A stretch of 64,000 nucleotides of DNA from assembly GCA_026122225.1 (NCBI GenBank), contig JANEZZ010001873.1, positions 1,364,001 to 1,428,000 on the forward strand, written 5' to 3'. Source of the DNA: Heloderma charlesbogerti (Eukaryota > Chordata > Lepidosauria > Squamata > Helodermatidae). Shown piece by piece: positions 43,215 through 52,984 of this stretch; the stretch's first letter is position 1, and each line of letters begins with the position of its first letter. The position numbers and the translations under genes are program-made. The notes under the pieces are model-generated. The model searched no databases and was not told where the DNA came from. It saw nothing but the letters and a program-made list of their open reading frames with translations.

Positions 43215-43310
43215 AGGAATTACTGGGTTCTATGCAATGTTAGTCCTATTTAGAGTAAACCAATTGAAATGAATGGGACTTAAGTCAGACTAACAGAAAA
43301 CCCTCTGTTT
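43215..43310. repeat. Sauropsid-type small repeat fragment
   Basis: GGGTTCTATGCAATGTTAG, GAAATGAATGGGACTTAAG and CAGACTAACAGAAAACCC resemble the 40255 and 3062 repeats, with loosely inverted ends. Confidence 0.5.
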
Positions 43311-43314
43311 TGTT

Positions 43315-43665
43315 TATTTCTTTTCCAGTGTGCCAACAAGAGTCAGGTGGCTGTTTTTTAAATCTAATTTCCTGGCTAGTGGCATGTTGGTGAAAAAGTC
43401 ATCAGATGTAAAAGGTCACCCGTAAATGTGGTATCAAACACTGTCTGGCCTAGATTTTCAGCTGCTGAGGCACCCTTATATATGTCAGCCTCATAAACAT
43501 ATAAACACAGCCAGAATTTTATGCCATGCTTTTCAGGTTTGATTGATATATTGTGTCTTATCAGGGCACCTTCCACTGAATGACACTAATTGTTCATCAG
43601 TGTAACATTCCTATATGTTACAAAGCACTGTGGGAGAGTCTTGCATTTGGAATCAAAAGGACCCC
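43315..43665 (-). pseudogene. piggyBac-type transposase remnant
   Basis: Minus-strand reading gives landmarks of the piggyBac catalytic domain in order: DEQLVSF near 43598-43578, KPEKHGIKFW near 43548-43518, SDDFFTNMPLA near 43403-43374, and LTLVGTLEKK near 43352-43323. DEQL and D-F-F-T hold two of the three catalytic aspartates. A stop and frameshift lie between DEQLVSF and KPEKHG. The rest of the protein was not found with confidence, so the element is dead. Confidence 0.78.
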
Positions 43666-43924
43666 CAAAGCCAGACTAATACGTTTTGTGCGAATTGATA
43701 GCTATGATGAAAGACAGTTTTGCTGGGTCACAAGAAAAGTTTTAACTGAGGTGGGGGTTTTTTTGGTGTCTTTTTTTTTAAAAAAAATAAGAAATCAGGT
43801 TTATAAGTGAGTAATTTGTCTATTATGAAAACAGATGAAACAGTGTATTTTCACCCTTTATACTCCTTTCTCATATGAAATGAACATAACAAGTTTGTGT
43901 AGCAAATAACTTTAAGCAGTATTT

Positions 43925-43990
43925 CACAGGGTCATATTGACCTCTGACAGCTCATGTCAGAGGTCCATGTGGTTTGTCAGAGGTATGGTT
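43925..43990. repeat. Palindrome GACCTCTGACA...TGTCAGAGGTC
   Basis: GGTCATATTGACCTCTGACAG is followed by CTCATGTCAGAGGTCCATG and a further GTCAGAGGT. The inner arms ACCTCTGACA/TGTCAGAGGT are a perfect 10-bp palindrome. It may be a subterminal part of the nearby piggyBac element. Confidence 0.6.
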
Positions 43991-43999
43991 TTTCAGCTG

Positions 44000-45570
44000 T
44001 TCTAGTCATTCGGGAGTAGAATTGACACCAAAAGCCGTAAGAGTAAAAAATATGATTTTTCACTGAATTAAAGTATCCCCCCCCCTCACTATAGGGCAAT
44101 TCACACCACATTGTGGTTGAGGACTGCCTTGAACATGGGGTTGTGGAAGACTGACACAAACGTTGTATTAATTTTTTTCAGGATCGTTGTGGTATGTTTG
44201 ATCACACCTGTTCACAGCAGATTAATTGTGTACCAAAGTTCATTTTTCTTCTTGGTATAGAAGGACCCAAAATATTTTGGAGTACACTTTGAGTCTTCCA
44301 TTTTGTGGGAGAAATGAACAAATGTCCCAATTTTAGATTCTTCTGGTAATCAGGGTGTCTTGAACTATCCATATAACAATTTTCAGGTCTCTAGGTTATG
44401 GGAAATTAGGCAAACAAGAAAGTTGGGGATTGTCTTATTGGACCCCAGGACCACCAATAGAGAGTAAATGGAATACAGACATCAGAAGGAAGATTGTGGC
44501 TCAGGCAGAACATATACAGAATGATGGGGAGGTAAAGACTTGTATTGGGTCTTGATTCTGCCTTAGAAACAAACTGTAATTCTGAAGAGAGGCCCACCAC
44601 ATCACACTTTGCAAGCCCTGGAGTGGCATTAGTTCTGCCAATGGAATCCTTCTCAAACTGCCCTCTCAATATGTTTCTTTGTGAGAAGGAGCCTCTTCTC
44701 TGACCCAGAACTCTGTGTTTTCTTGAAGCCTTTGCCCAAGCTGCAAGTTCCAGAAAAGCGAATGTTATGTTGCTTTACTCGTCCAAGATATTTTGTACTC
44801 AAGTCATTTCCATATAGATGACTGATGATATGAATTGCATCCATCATTTCCATACAGCTTATCTATTAAAATTAAACTCCTAGTGAAACAGCTTGTAAGA
44901 TTCTTTACTGCAAAGAACCTGAAACAATTAGGGATTTAAATTATTTGAATACAGACATCAAAATTAAGTCCTAGGTTTATTATTAAGTGTTTCAAAAGCA
45001 AAGGGAATGAATAAACAAATGAAAAGAAAGAGAAACAAAAGAAGCAATTATAAGGATTATTTTTAAAAAAGCATACATAATGCAGCATTTCAGATCTGTC
45101 CATTGCTAAGTTAAAGGGAGAATTAACACTGGTAAACAGTAGTAACTGACAATGCATAGGGGGGAAAGGACTAATCCATCCCACATAAATCAGTAATTCA
45201 TGCTTCTGTTGGATAGCTAAAACATAAATAGGTTATTGAAAGATACTTTCTGTGGCACACAACAAATGCTGTGAGTTATAATAAAAAGAAGCACATAATG
45301 CAAAGCTTAAATATGAGTGATTTGTATCTCCTATGTAGCTGAGCTTAAAAGGGGAATATATAAAAATTTATATAGTAACGCTACAAAATAAATAATGGGA
45401 GAAATGTGAATTGGAATAGTGAATATAGTGTATATTATTTTTGAAAACAGTTTCTTTCTGAAATTATGATTATTTTGAAATAATAACAATAACATAACAA
45501 ATATTTATTATTAATAATAATAATATAGCACGATCACTGTGCATGACACTTTATAGAGTACAGGAGGACA
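44000..45570. other. Unassigned sequence
   Basis: Minus frames at 44853-44653 and 44669-44406 were checked for piggyBac N-terminal motifs and none was seen. AT-rich (TTA)n-like sequence lies near 45510. No gene is supported. Confidence 0.4.
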
Positions 45571-45592
45571 GGTCCATGCCTTGAGGGGCTTA

Positions 45593-45870
45593 CTAGGGCT
45601 GGCCCTACTATTAGGCAGAGTGAGGCAACTGGTGGCGTGGACCGGTGGTGTGGACAGGGAGTGGTGGCAAGGTGTTGGAGCACTGAACTGTACATGTACC
45701 ACACAGCCTGCCCTTTGCACCCTAAGCTACCGTGCTGCCCTTAGGTGCAGTAGAGGCAGCCAGCGTGGAATAAGATTCAGCTGCCAATCTGGTCAGCATC
45801 TATACATGGAATGGGGGTGAGCATCTTGTTCTACACCTCAGGCAGCAAAATGTCTTGGGCTGGCCATGCG
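45593..45870. mobile_element. MITE with GGCTGGCC ends, probable
   Basis: TAGGGCTGGCCCTACTATTAG at the left and CTTGGGCTGGCCATGCGG at the right share a GGCTGGCC word; AGTGAGGCAACTGG pairs loosely with CACCTCAGGCAGC. The interior is GC-richer than the surroundings and non-coding. Confidence 0.55.
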
Positions 45871-46137
45871 GTTTAGGCTTATAGGAGAAACGACAGCAGA
45901 ATAGGAGGTAGGGGTTAACAGGGGAAGAATATGTGATCATTTCAAGTGCACATACTTAGGTTTAGTTACTACAGGACATGGGAACCAACGGATCATGCCA
46001 TCACAGAACAGGTGGCTTTTGAAGAAGGATTTGAAGTAAATGAGATATATACTATCCTGGTTTCCTTAGTAGTTTTGTATTACATTGTAATGGAACAGCT
46101 AATGCAGTGGCCTAATAGAGGAATAAGCTGCATTATA

Positions 46138-46318
46138 GGAGCACAGGAAGCTGCCATATACTCAGTCTGACCATTGCTCTGTCTAAATCACTGATGGGAA
46201 GTGGCTCACCAGGGTTTCAGGCAGGAATTTTTCCACCCATATCTGAAGATGTCAGAGATTAAACTGGGGACCTTCTACATGCAAAGCAGGTGCTCCACCA
46301 TTGAGCCACAGCTCCTCT
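46138..46318 (-). mobile_element. tRNA-derived SINE, inverted
   Basis: GGAGCACAGGAAGCTGCC at the left and TGCAAAGCAGGTGCTCCACC with TTGAGCCACAGCTCC at the right are the reverse complement of a tRNA-like head. The family is the same as at 46625, 54803, 60588 and 63405. Confidence 0.85.
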
Positions 46319-46624
46319 CCCCAAGATGCTGTAGTTCTGCAATTCACTGATATGAAGTCATCGGGTCTAAGAAAGATATTACATGTGATTCTTCCCTTTT
46401 TAAGTTAAAGAGAGAATTAACCACGTTAAAAAGGAATAATGAATAACACATAGGTGGAGAAAGGACTAACCCATCCCATAGATAAGTAAGACTGGAATAC
46501 TAGTATATAAACCTATCCCAGAGTAATTGAATTGGTAGCTATGCATAGATTACACTGTAATCCATGCTTCTGTGCAGTCAAAGGGGAAAGTTGCATGGGT
46601 CACTGGAAGATACTTTCTCAAATG

Positions 46625-46798
46625 ACAGGAACATAGGAAGCTGCCTTATACTGAGTCTGACCCTTGGTCCATCCAGTATTGTCGACACTGACTGGCAGCG
46701 ATGGCTCTCCAGCATTTCAAGAAGGTGTGTTTTCTAGCCCTACCTGAAGATGCCGGGGACTGAACCTGGCACCTTCTCCATGTAGAGCATGTTTAATG
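46625..46798 (-). mobile_element. tRNA-derived SINE, inverted
   Basis: GAACATAGGAAGCTGCCTTA, TACTGAGTCTGACCCTTGG, GATGGCTCTCCAGCATTTC and GGGACTGAACCTGGCACC (B box side) are present. The tRNA-like end is truncated near TAGAGCATG. Confidence 0.88.
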
Positions 46799-47128
46799 AA
46801 TTCTATGCAATCCTGAGTACAACTCAGATCAAAATGGCCATTCTTTAGGGTTGTGCTAGTATCCCCAAGAACTGCTTCTGTCCATATTCCACTCACAGAA
46901 CCCTTTGGTTCCTGCTGTCACCACACTGCATTTCCCCATTTGCCAAAGTAAATTCAGGGACAAGGATAAACTTCAGGCTATTTACACAGTATTAGCATTG
47001 TTAAACTCACCCTGCAAACAGGGACAGGCTTTCCCCCCTGACAGCATGTGCCCCATGTAGCTCCACCCCTACAGATACAGCATGAATACCCGCAGTGGTG
47101 AGACCCTCACATGTACAGCTACAGTATA

Positions 47129-47705
47129 TGTCAGGATTCCCTTTTGCCCCTGCTGTAAACTTCAGAACCCAAATCAAAACACAGACAAGAGGCTTCAGTT
47201 CTCAGCTTTTACTCCACTACTTCAATGGGTCATTCAGATGCAAATGGTCAGTGACTTACAGTCTACAAAAGAAACACCTTCAGGGAGTTCAAAGGAAAGC
47301 TACAAAAGTTGCCCACCATTTGAAGAAAAGGTGGGCAACTGTCCTAACTTAAGGGGTGGGGGTAGGGATCTCCCTCTCTCTCATGAGGCCTCTGAGTGCT
47401 GCTGTTCACACTGGGCCAATTGGGCAGACTGTCTAAGCTGTGCCCCTGCCATCTCTGTCTTGGTTCTGCCTCTGCGCCTGGAGTCTAAGAATTCAGGCTC
47501 TCCAAGCCCTACCTCTCCCTGTTTGCTATCTCTCACAGGGGTGTGTGGAGAGAGGCCCTCTCCATCCAGCTGGGCCTTTGAAGCCTGAAGAGTCTGTGTC
47601 TCTGTCTCTGGACAAGCCTGGGAAATTTCCTCCTCCACCTCCTGCAATTCCTCTTCAGAATCTGAGCCACTGAGCCACTCCCTGTGCTCAGAGGCAACCC
47701 TGACA
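47129..47705 (-). mobile_element. Solo LTR with acidic open frame
   Basis: Plus-strand ends are TGTCAGGATTCCC and GCAACCCTGACA, so the LTR reads TGTCAGGGTT...CCTGACA on the minus strand. Flanks GTATA and CTATA match at four of five bases. From the minus-strand start a frame stays open for about 108 codons and includes SGSDSEEELQEVEEE. No internal retroelement sequence adjoins it, so it is a solo LTR. The superfamily (Ty3/gypsy or ERV) is not certain. Confidence 0.82.
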
Positions 47706-47759
47706 CTATATGTGCAGAGGCTTCCACATGATTCAGAGCCCTGCATGCCTGTACATGGG

Positions 47760-47905
47760 CATTCTTACATTTATTTATAGTATTGTTATGCCACTTCTCA
47801 GGCAAAAAGGGTCCTAGCATGGCTTACATGTAATCAATTAAACAAGACAGTCCCTGCCTGCAGGCTTAAAAGACACAATGCACAAGGAAAAGGGAGGGAA
47901 GAGAG
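47760..47905 (-). mobile_element. L2-type LINE 3' end, inverted
   Basis: CATTTATTTATAGTATTG, ATGCCACTTCTCAGGC and AAGACAGTCCCTGCCTGCAGG form the inverted end of a LINE-type repeat, comparable to 50.7 kb. Confidence 0.6.
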
Positions 47906-47908
47906 ACT

Positions 47909-48052
47909 GGTGGAATGGCTCTGCTCTCCTTCAGTTCAGCCTGCTGGAATGGCTGCTGCTGGTGACAGTTGAGGGAGGCCTTTCAGCAGGGCTGGTGGAA
48001 TAGCTCTGCTTTCCTTCTCCTCTCCCTCTGTACAGCCTTCTGGAATGGCTGC
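47909..48052 (+). repeat. Diverged direct repeat, period about 84 bp
   Basis: GGTGGAATGGCTCTGCTCTCC...CTGGAATGGCTGCTG at 47909-47961 recurs as GGTGGAATAGCTCTGCTTTCC...CTGGAATGGCTGCTA at 47993-48052. It belongs to the tail of the preceding LINE-like repeat. Confidence 0.7.
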
Positions 48053-48198
48053 TATTACAATCCCTATCCTGGATTGCAACCTGAAGGTAGGGAACAGATT
48101 CCTGCAGCCAAAAAGAAAAGGTACTCGCCAACATTTCCAGACAATTGGAGACACAACCATGAATTTCAAGACTGGATTGTGAAAGCTTGCACCACAAC

Positions 48199-48754
48199 TG
48201 TCCTGTTTGGCTCAAGGTGCCCAGAGGTGCCAAAGCCAACGAGGCAGGGTTCCATGTGAAAAAGCAGTGTCAAGGCCAGTCACTCGCATCAGGTCAAGTC
48301 AGGTTAATTCCAGTTATGTCGGATCAAATCAGGTTTCATCAGGTCAAGTCCGATCAGGTTTGCAGAATCACAAGGGAAGGTTAGACCTGGCAGGGTCTTT
48401 CAGCACCTTGGCCAGCTCCAAGCGAGCTGAGGCACAATCTGGGCAGCTGTTGACTCCGCACGTCAAAGGCTTTCTGAAGCTTTATAAAAGTCGGCAGATC
48501 TAAGATCTGCAGTTATCCCCACAGAGAAGCTGTTTGTTTCTTAAAGGGCCATTGCCCAATTTTGTAGCCACTGGCTCCTATAGCATGGGGGCAGTGAGAG
48601 CTGTAATGGGGGAGTGTCCTCTGCATCCAAGAAGTCACGTCCTTCTGGTCTGGAAGGCCCTGGCATGGCAGGGTTTGGATTAATGGAGGGAGTCTCCTCT
48701 CCCTCAGAGTCCTCTTCAGAGTTGGAAGGGGAATCGATGCTGGAAAACCTGACA
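48199..48754 (-). mobile_element. Solo LTR inserted in the hAT gene, 5-bp target duplication
   Basis: ACAAC at 48194-48198 and 48755-48759 is a perfect 5-bp duplication, and the LTR ends are TGTCCTG and CCTGACA (plus strand). Removing it brings the two halves of the hAT zinc-finger region together. The minus strand starts TGTCAGG and is open for about 71 codons with SNSEEDSEGEETP. A TATA-like TTTTATAAAG lies near 48480 on the minus strand, and a degenerate ~10-bp repeat fills its far end. Confidence 0.93.
48287..48360. repeat. Degenerate AGGTCAAGTC minisatellite inside LTR
   Basis: Words AGGTCAAGTC, AGGTTAATTC, CGGATCAAATC, AGGTTTCATC and AGGTCAAGTC follow one another at about 10-11-bp steps. 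The array belongs to the downstream (R/U5) part of the minus-strand LTR. Confidence 0.75.
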
Positions 48755-49289
48755 ACAACTGCAAAGGGCAGACACTGTAATAGCGACTTCACATTTAAAT
48801 ATGATGGCATCAAGGCAGTACAGAAGCATCTGGGAACTGAAATGCACATGAAAAGAACAGTGAAGCAGAATGCTGTGTTGTCTTCCTTCTTTTCAAAAGC
48901 TCAGAGTTCAGAGGCTGTCCATGTTGCTGCTGCAGAAGTTGGCAGTGTGTACTATGCTGTCAAGCGCCTAAGGACAATTACCGAAGAACAGTTACCTAAT
49001 GTGGAATAAATCTCGCATCAACACTGTTTGAGGACTTTGTTGTTGCCAAGAAAATGCTCTGAAGAAGAACCAAGGCAGGGAGTACAGCTGAAAATGTGCT
49101 TGGACTCATATCAGTTGAAAATGGCATGAAGGTCATTTTCTATTCATCCCGATGCCTCTACTAAGGGCCACCATAAAAAGTTTTCTGTGGCTGTGTGGAA
49201 CTTTGATGCTGACCTTGGAGGCCAGGAGAAACTGCTGGACTTTACCATAATAAAAGGGACTGCTGTTACCATCAGTGACAGCCTTCTTA

Positions 49290-49680
49290 GGACTTGGTGA
49301 GAGCAATCCTATGGTCCCTGGGCGAGCATCCCAAGGACCCTAGGATGGCTTGTAAAATCCCTTCCAAGGTTGGAGACAGTGCTCTGACCTCGGAAGAGGG
49401 AGTTGTAGATCCACCTCTCCCAGAAGCAGGTGCAGACAACTGTGCTAGCTGCCTCTCTGAGAAATCGACCTCGGAAAATCAACCTCGGAGAGGGGAAAAG
49501 GTAGCATGCTGGTGGGTGGAGGGTGGAGGAGACCGGAGAGGCCAGGATACAATTTATCCTCAGCCTGCTCCAGCCTCCCCTCAACTCTGAAACTCCCTCG
49601 TGAGACGGGCTGAAAAGCCCAGCAGGGCATAGGAATTTCGGAAGCTTCAAAAGCAGTCCGTAGGAAGGCACCCTAAATGA
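49290..49680. mobile_element. Non-autonomous insertion within the hAT gene, probable
   Basis: GC-rich non-coding sequence starting near GAGAGCAATCCTATGGTCC interrupts the transposase between the GGQEKLLDF and VVAYAADS regions. It ends near CCGTAGGAAGGCACCC. Loosely inverted CCTATG.../...TAGGAAGG words suggest a TIR element, but the borders are uncertain. The 178-codon minus frame through it (49845-49309) is spurious. Confidence 0.55.
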
Positions 49681-50670
49681 TCTTGGGTTATGTATCGAAA
49701 ACATACAGTAGTTGCTTATGCAGCAGACAGTGCTGCTGTAAATTATGGGGCAAAGAAGTCTGTGGTCCAGATAATGAAAACACACAAGAGTTCTCTTGCC
49801 AAGGCCAACTGTTCTTGCCATATGTTCCACAATGCTGCCAGACATGCCTGTTTAAAGATCAAGTGGGATGTGGAGGCTCTTGTTGCCAAGAAAACACACT
49901 GTGGAAAAACCAAGGCAGGGAGTACATAAAGTTATGCTGAGTTCTCCAGGAGTCCCCTTAAAACTGAGAAATTCAAGGAATACTTTGAGGAGCTTGGCAT
50001 GATGTTCCAAATATTTTTTAGCTATGGAAACACTCAGTAGCTCTCTCTTTTCCCTGCAGTCAAATGACTACTCCTCTCATGGCCTGCCATTAAATCCTGT
50101 TTTCTGGAGCTGGGGAAGAGCAGACCCATGACAACATATGGCAGTTTATTAGTAATCAGACAGATGATATGACAGCCAATACCATCTCCAAATTTCACTC
50201 CCAGAGTGCTACCTCTATTTTGTGCATCATTTCATGAAAATATTCCATGATTCTATTTTTTTTTTTGTATGGGTGGGGGGAAACATGCAGTCAGTCCACA
50301 GTTGCACACGTTGGTACGCAGCTTGAGGGAGAAACTAGTTAACTGTAGGGACAAAATTGTTTGGAGGAAAATTGTTCTCAAGTTTAAGACAGCTACCTGA
50401 TTCTCAATGTGTACATTTCAAAACAGATACAATCAAAATGTACAATCAGGGGATAATGTACTGTAAGAAGTGGTTTGAGAATACCACCCTGCAGGACTTC
50501 ACAGCCTTTGATCTTGACCTAGAGTCAGAGAAGCTAGGCCCTGAACATGTCTGTAAAGTTGCCAAGATTCTGGACATTGAGGTTAATGCAGAAGATCCTT
50601 TTGATGAGTGCAACCTAATTCAGAAGTTCCTGCCAGAGGTGAGAAAACTAGATCTTCCTCTGGACCAGAA

Positions 50671-50880
50671 ATCTCATATCTCATCTCATCTCATCTCATC
50701 ACATCTATTTATTTGTATGCCACTTTTCCACAAAATTGTGCCTAAAGTGGCTCACAACATAACAAATGAACTGCAGTAAATATAATTTACAACCTATCTA
50801 ACAGTAATAAATATAACAATATTAAAAGTACAATAGAAACAATTACAAATAATGCAACAACTGAGCACTAAACAGGACAG
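50671..50880 (-). mobile_element. LINE-like 3' end with (ATCTC)n, inside hAT
   Basis: An ATCTC array (50671-50706) leads into TATTTATTTGTATGCCACTT and an A-rich stretch like an inverted LINE UTR. It breaks the hAT frame after LDLPLDQK. Confidence 0.65.
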
Positions 50881-50884
50881 ATGC

Positions 50885-51216
50885 CCCTCCCTTCCAGTGA
50901 TGCTCCCCTACATCAACCCTCACGCATCGCCAACTGGGTTGACTATCTGAACTCCACCTCTAACTTTTCCCTCTTTGTTCTGCTCCACAGTCTAGCATTC
51001 TTGAGGTCATACCCCTCACTCTCCTCCTCCTCCTCCTCCTGGATTCTCACAGAGGAGGGAAGGGGGGGCGGGCTTCAGGCCCAGCCATCTGGGTGCTAGC
51101 ATCCTGAGAAGCACGCCTATCCATATCTGAACTCTCTCAGGAAGATGCCTCCCCTGGGTCTGGCTGCTCCCCTTCTGAGTCTGAACTGCTAACTATCTCC
51201 ATAATCAATCCTAACA
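50885..51216 (-). mobile_element. LTR-like insertion, partial, inside hAT
   Basis: The right end AATCAATCCTAACA gives a minus-strand start TGTTAGGATTG. Near that start a frame reads SSSDSEGEQPDPGEAS, like the other LTRs, but one base out of phase with the terminus. The left border is not fixed, and no target duplication was found. Confidence 0.6.
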
Positions 51217-51599
51217 CAAATACTCCTTCCATGGGTGCTTTACTGAAACAAATCAAATTTACATCTCTTACACCAGTTGTTAGTGCTGTGATTGCCATCC
51301 CAATGAGTAATGCATATGTAGAAACGGTGTTTTCTCACATGGGAAACATATGGACAGACAACAGAAACTGCATACTAACTCCCCTAGTTAAAGCAGAGCT
51401 TTATGTTATATTCAATTATGGTGTCCATTTTTTTGAAACATATAAAGCAGCAACCACAGTTGCTCAGAGCATGTGTTTAAATTTCTAAGTATAAATTTTA
51501 AGCACTGTGCAAATATTTCTGTGATGGCAAATTCAGTTTATTATCATAAAAATAAATAGTTAAACATAATTCTTCTTGTGTATTTAATTGCATATGGGA

Positions 51600-51602
<3 letters not shown>

Positions 51603-51666
<64 letters not shown>
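51603..51666. repeat. (TC)n(AC)n compound microsatellite
   Basis: TC units to about 51633, then AC units to 51666, shortly after the hAT remnant. Confidence 0.95.
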
Positions 51667-51667
<1 letters not shown>

Positions 51668-52480
51668 ATTTGGCAATTGTCACTGAAGGGCTTGCCCTTG
51701 TGACATCACAAGGGCCTACCCCCGTGACATCAGAAAGGCCGATCCCCTGAGTCTCAGGTGTTGGTGCTGAAATCTCAGGGAATGGGATGCTACTGACCTG
51801 GCAACCCTATGCGGGATCCATGAGGAATTCTTATTCAAATTTATGAGTCCTTTTCAGCCCTTCGAACTGGGAATATAAAAAACATCCTTGGGTGAGGAGC
51901 ATTGCAGCACCAGTCTAGCCTTCAAAGGAATGTATGTAGGCAAGGGGTAGAGCTCTTGCAATGTCACACCTCCCCACGTGCATTCATTATAACCACTTTG
52001 AACATCTGCAAAGGGCCCTTGCCTTGCCTTCCTCTTTTGGTGGTTAGTTCTTGACGTATAGTTTCTGTGCCTAATTCATGTAGGCTGTCCTATTCAACTA
52101 ATCCCATCTTGAGTACATGTCTGAAGATGAGATTTTAAATATATCAGTATGCCCCCCCCCTTATAAAAGCAGAGATTCTCTGCATATTCTTACAATGGTT
52201 CTAACACTAGATGCAGGAATTGGTTGCTTACTGGTTCTAAGTTCAAGGATTAATAGTCAGAAGTCTGGAAAATGCCTTTCTGTGGCTCCAGCAAAGCTAA
52301 CTGCAGTGAGGTAGGTACTATTAAATGCCCTGTCCTTTCAAATATTTACCTGCAGTGGCTGGCTGGCGGGTGGGCAGGCAGGTGGGCAGGTGGCAGGGGT
52401 GGGGTAGGGGACAGCATCCATGTGAATACATGGACCCACAGAATAGCCACTTTGAGAGCTTCAGTTAACAACCACATTTA
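51667..52480. other. Unassigned sequence
   Basis: Includes a short GTGACATCACAAGGGCC / GTGACATCAGAAAGGCC direct repeat near 51700-51740 and a G-rich GGCAGGTGGGCAGG tract near 52360-52405. No gene is seen. Confidence 0.45.
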
Positions 52481-52481
52481 G

Positions 52482-52560
52482 GTTACAATCCTATACCAAC
52501 TTACTTGGGAGTAAGTCATATTGAACTGAATGCTTGCTTCTGAGACACCTAGATAGGACA
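52482..52560. repeat. Sauropsid-type CAATCCTAT repeat fragment
   Basis: GGTTACAATCCTATACCAAC, TTACTTGGGAGTAAGTC and TATTGAACTGAATGC match the 3062 family. Confidence 0.75.
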
Positions 52561-52644
52561 GCATGTCAACGTTTGTATGCCACCTTAGGTGGGGTTTCCC
52601 TAAAAAGGAGCTTAGGGAAATTTAATTTATTTTTAAATTAAAAA

Positions 52645-52887
52645 CAAACCCTATGCACACTTACTTGGGAGTAAGCCAGTGTGGTGTAGTGGTTAGAGTG
52701 TTGGACTGGGAGCTGGGAGATCCGGGTTCTAGTCCCCACTTGGCCATGGAAGCTCACTGGGTGACTTTGGGCCAGTCACAGACTCTCAGCCCGACCTACC
52801 TCACAGGGTTGTTGTTGTGAGGATAAAATGGAGGGTAGGAGGATTATGTATGCCACCTTGGGTTTCTTGGAAAAAAGGCGGGATATA

Positions 52888-52919
<32 letters not shown>

Positions 52920-52965
52920 TTCCCATTGAACTCAGAGGGGCCTACTTCTGAGCACACAAGTGCTC
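52645..52965. repeat. Second CAATCCTAT repeat split by the SINE
   Basis: CCTATGCACACTTACTTGGGAG at 52650-52670 and CCCATTGAACTCAGAGGGG with CTACTTCTGAGCACAC at 52922-52958 are the two halves of one 3062-type unit, separated by the MIR-like SINE. Confidence 0.78.
52672..52919 (+). mobile_element. MIR-like tRNA-derived SINE with (CAAT)n tail
   Basis: Head GTGTGGTGTAGTGGTTAGAG (A box) and GGTTCTAGTCCCC (B box), core CTCACTGGGTGACTTTGGG and GACCTACCTCACAGGG, then GGCGGGATATAAATCAATC with a CAAT tandem tail at about 52890-52919. It is close to full length. Confidence 0.93.
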
Positions 52966-52984
52966 AAATGCTTAAGAAAAATTA

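Larger units (their letters stand above)
48065..51490 (+). pseudogene. hAT-superfamily transposase gene, dead, with nested insertions
   Basis: Scattered plus-strand pieces follow hAT transposase order. Zinc-finger part: RYSPTFPDNW near 48120, then after an inserted LTR a C-x2-C...H-type stretch (CNSDFTFKYDGIK, KHLGTEMH) near 48775-48850. First catalytic region: DASTKGHHKKFSVAVW near 49150 with GGQEKLLDF. Second: VVAYAADSAAVNYGAKK and CHMFHNAARHACLK at 49695-49850. Helical insert: 50357-50670. C-terminal dimerisation: IPMSNAYVETVFSHMG and PLVKAELYV at 51298-51400. Stops, frameshifts and at least three insertions make it inactive. The terminal inverted repeats were not located. Confidence 0.88.

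Noticed and set aside
44406..44853. Minus frames as piggyBac N-terminal part
   Set aside because: Position would fit, but no family motif could be found.
47082..47588. 168-codon plus frame
   Set aside because: It lies antisense across a solo LTR and has no motif.
49309..49845. 178-codon minus frame
   Set aside because: It crosses a MITE-like insertion and is antisense to hAT transposase.
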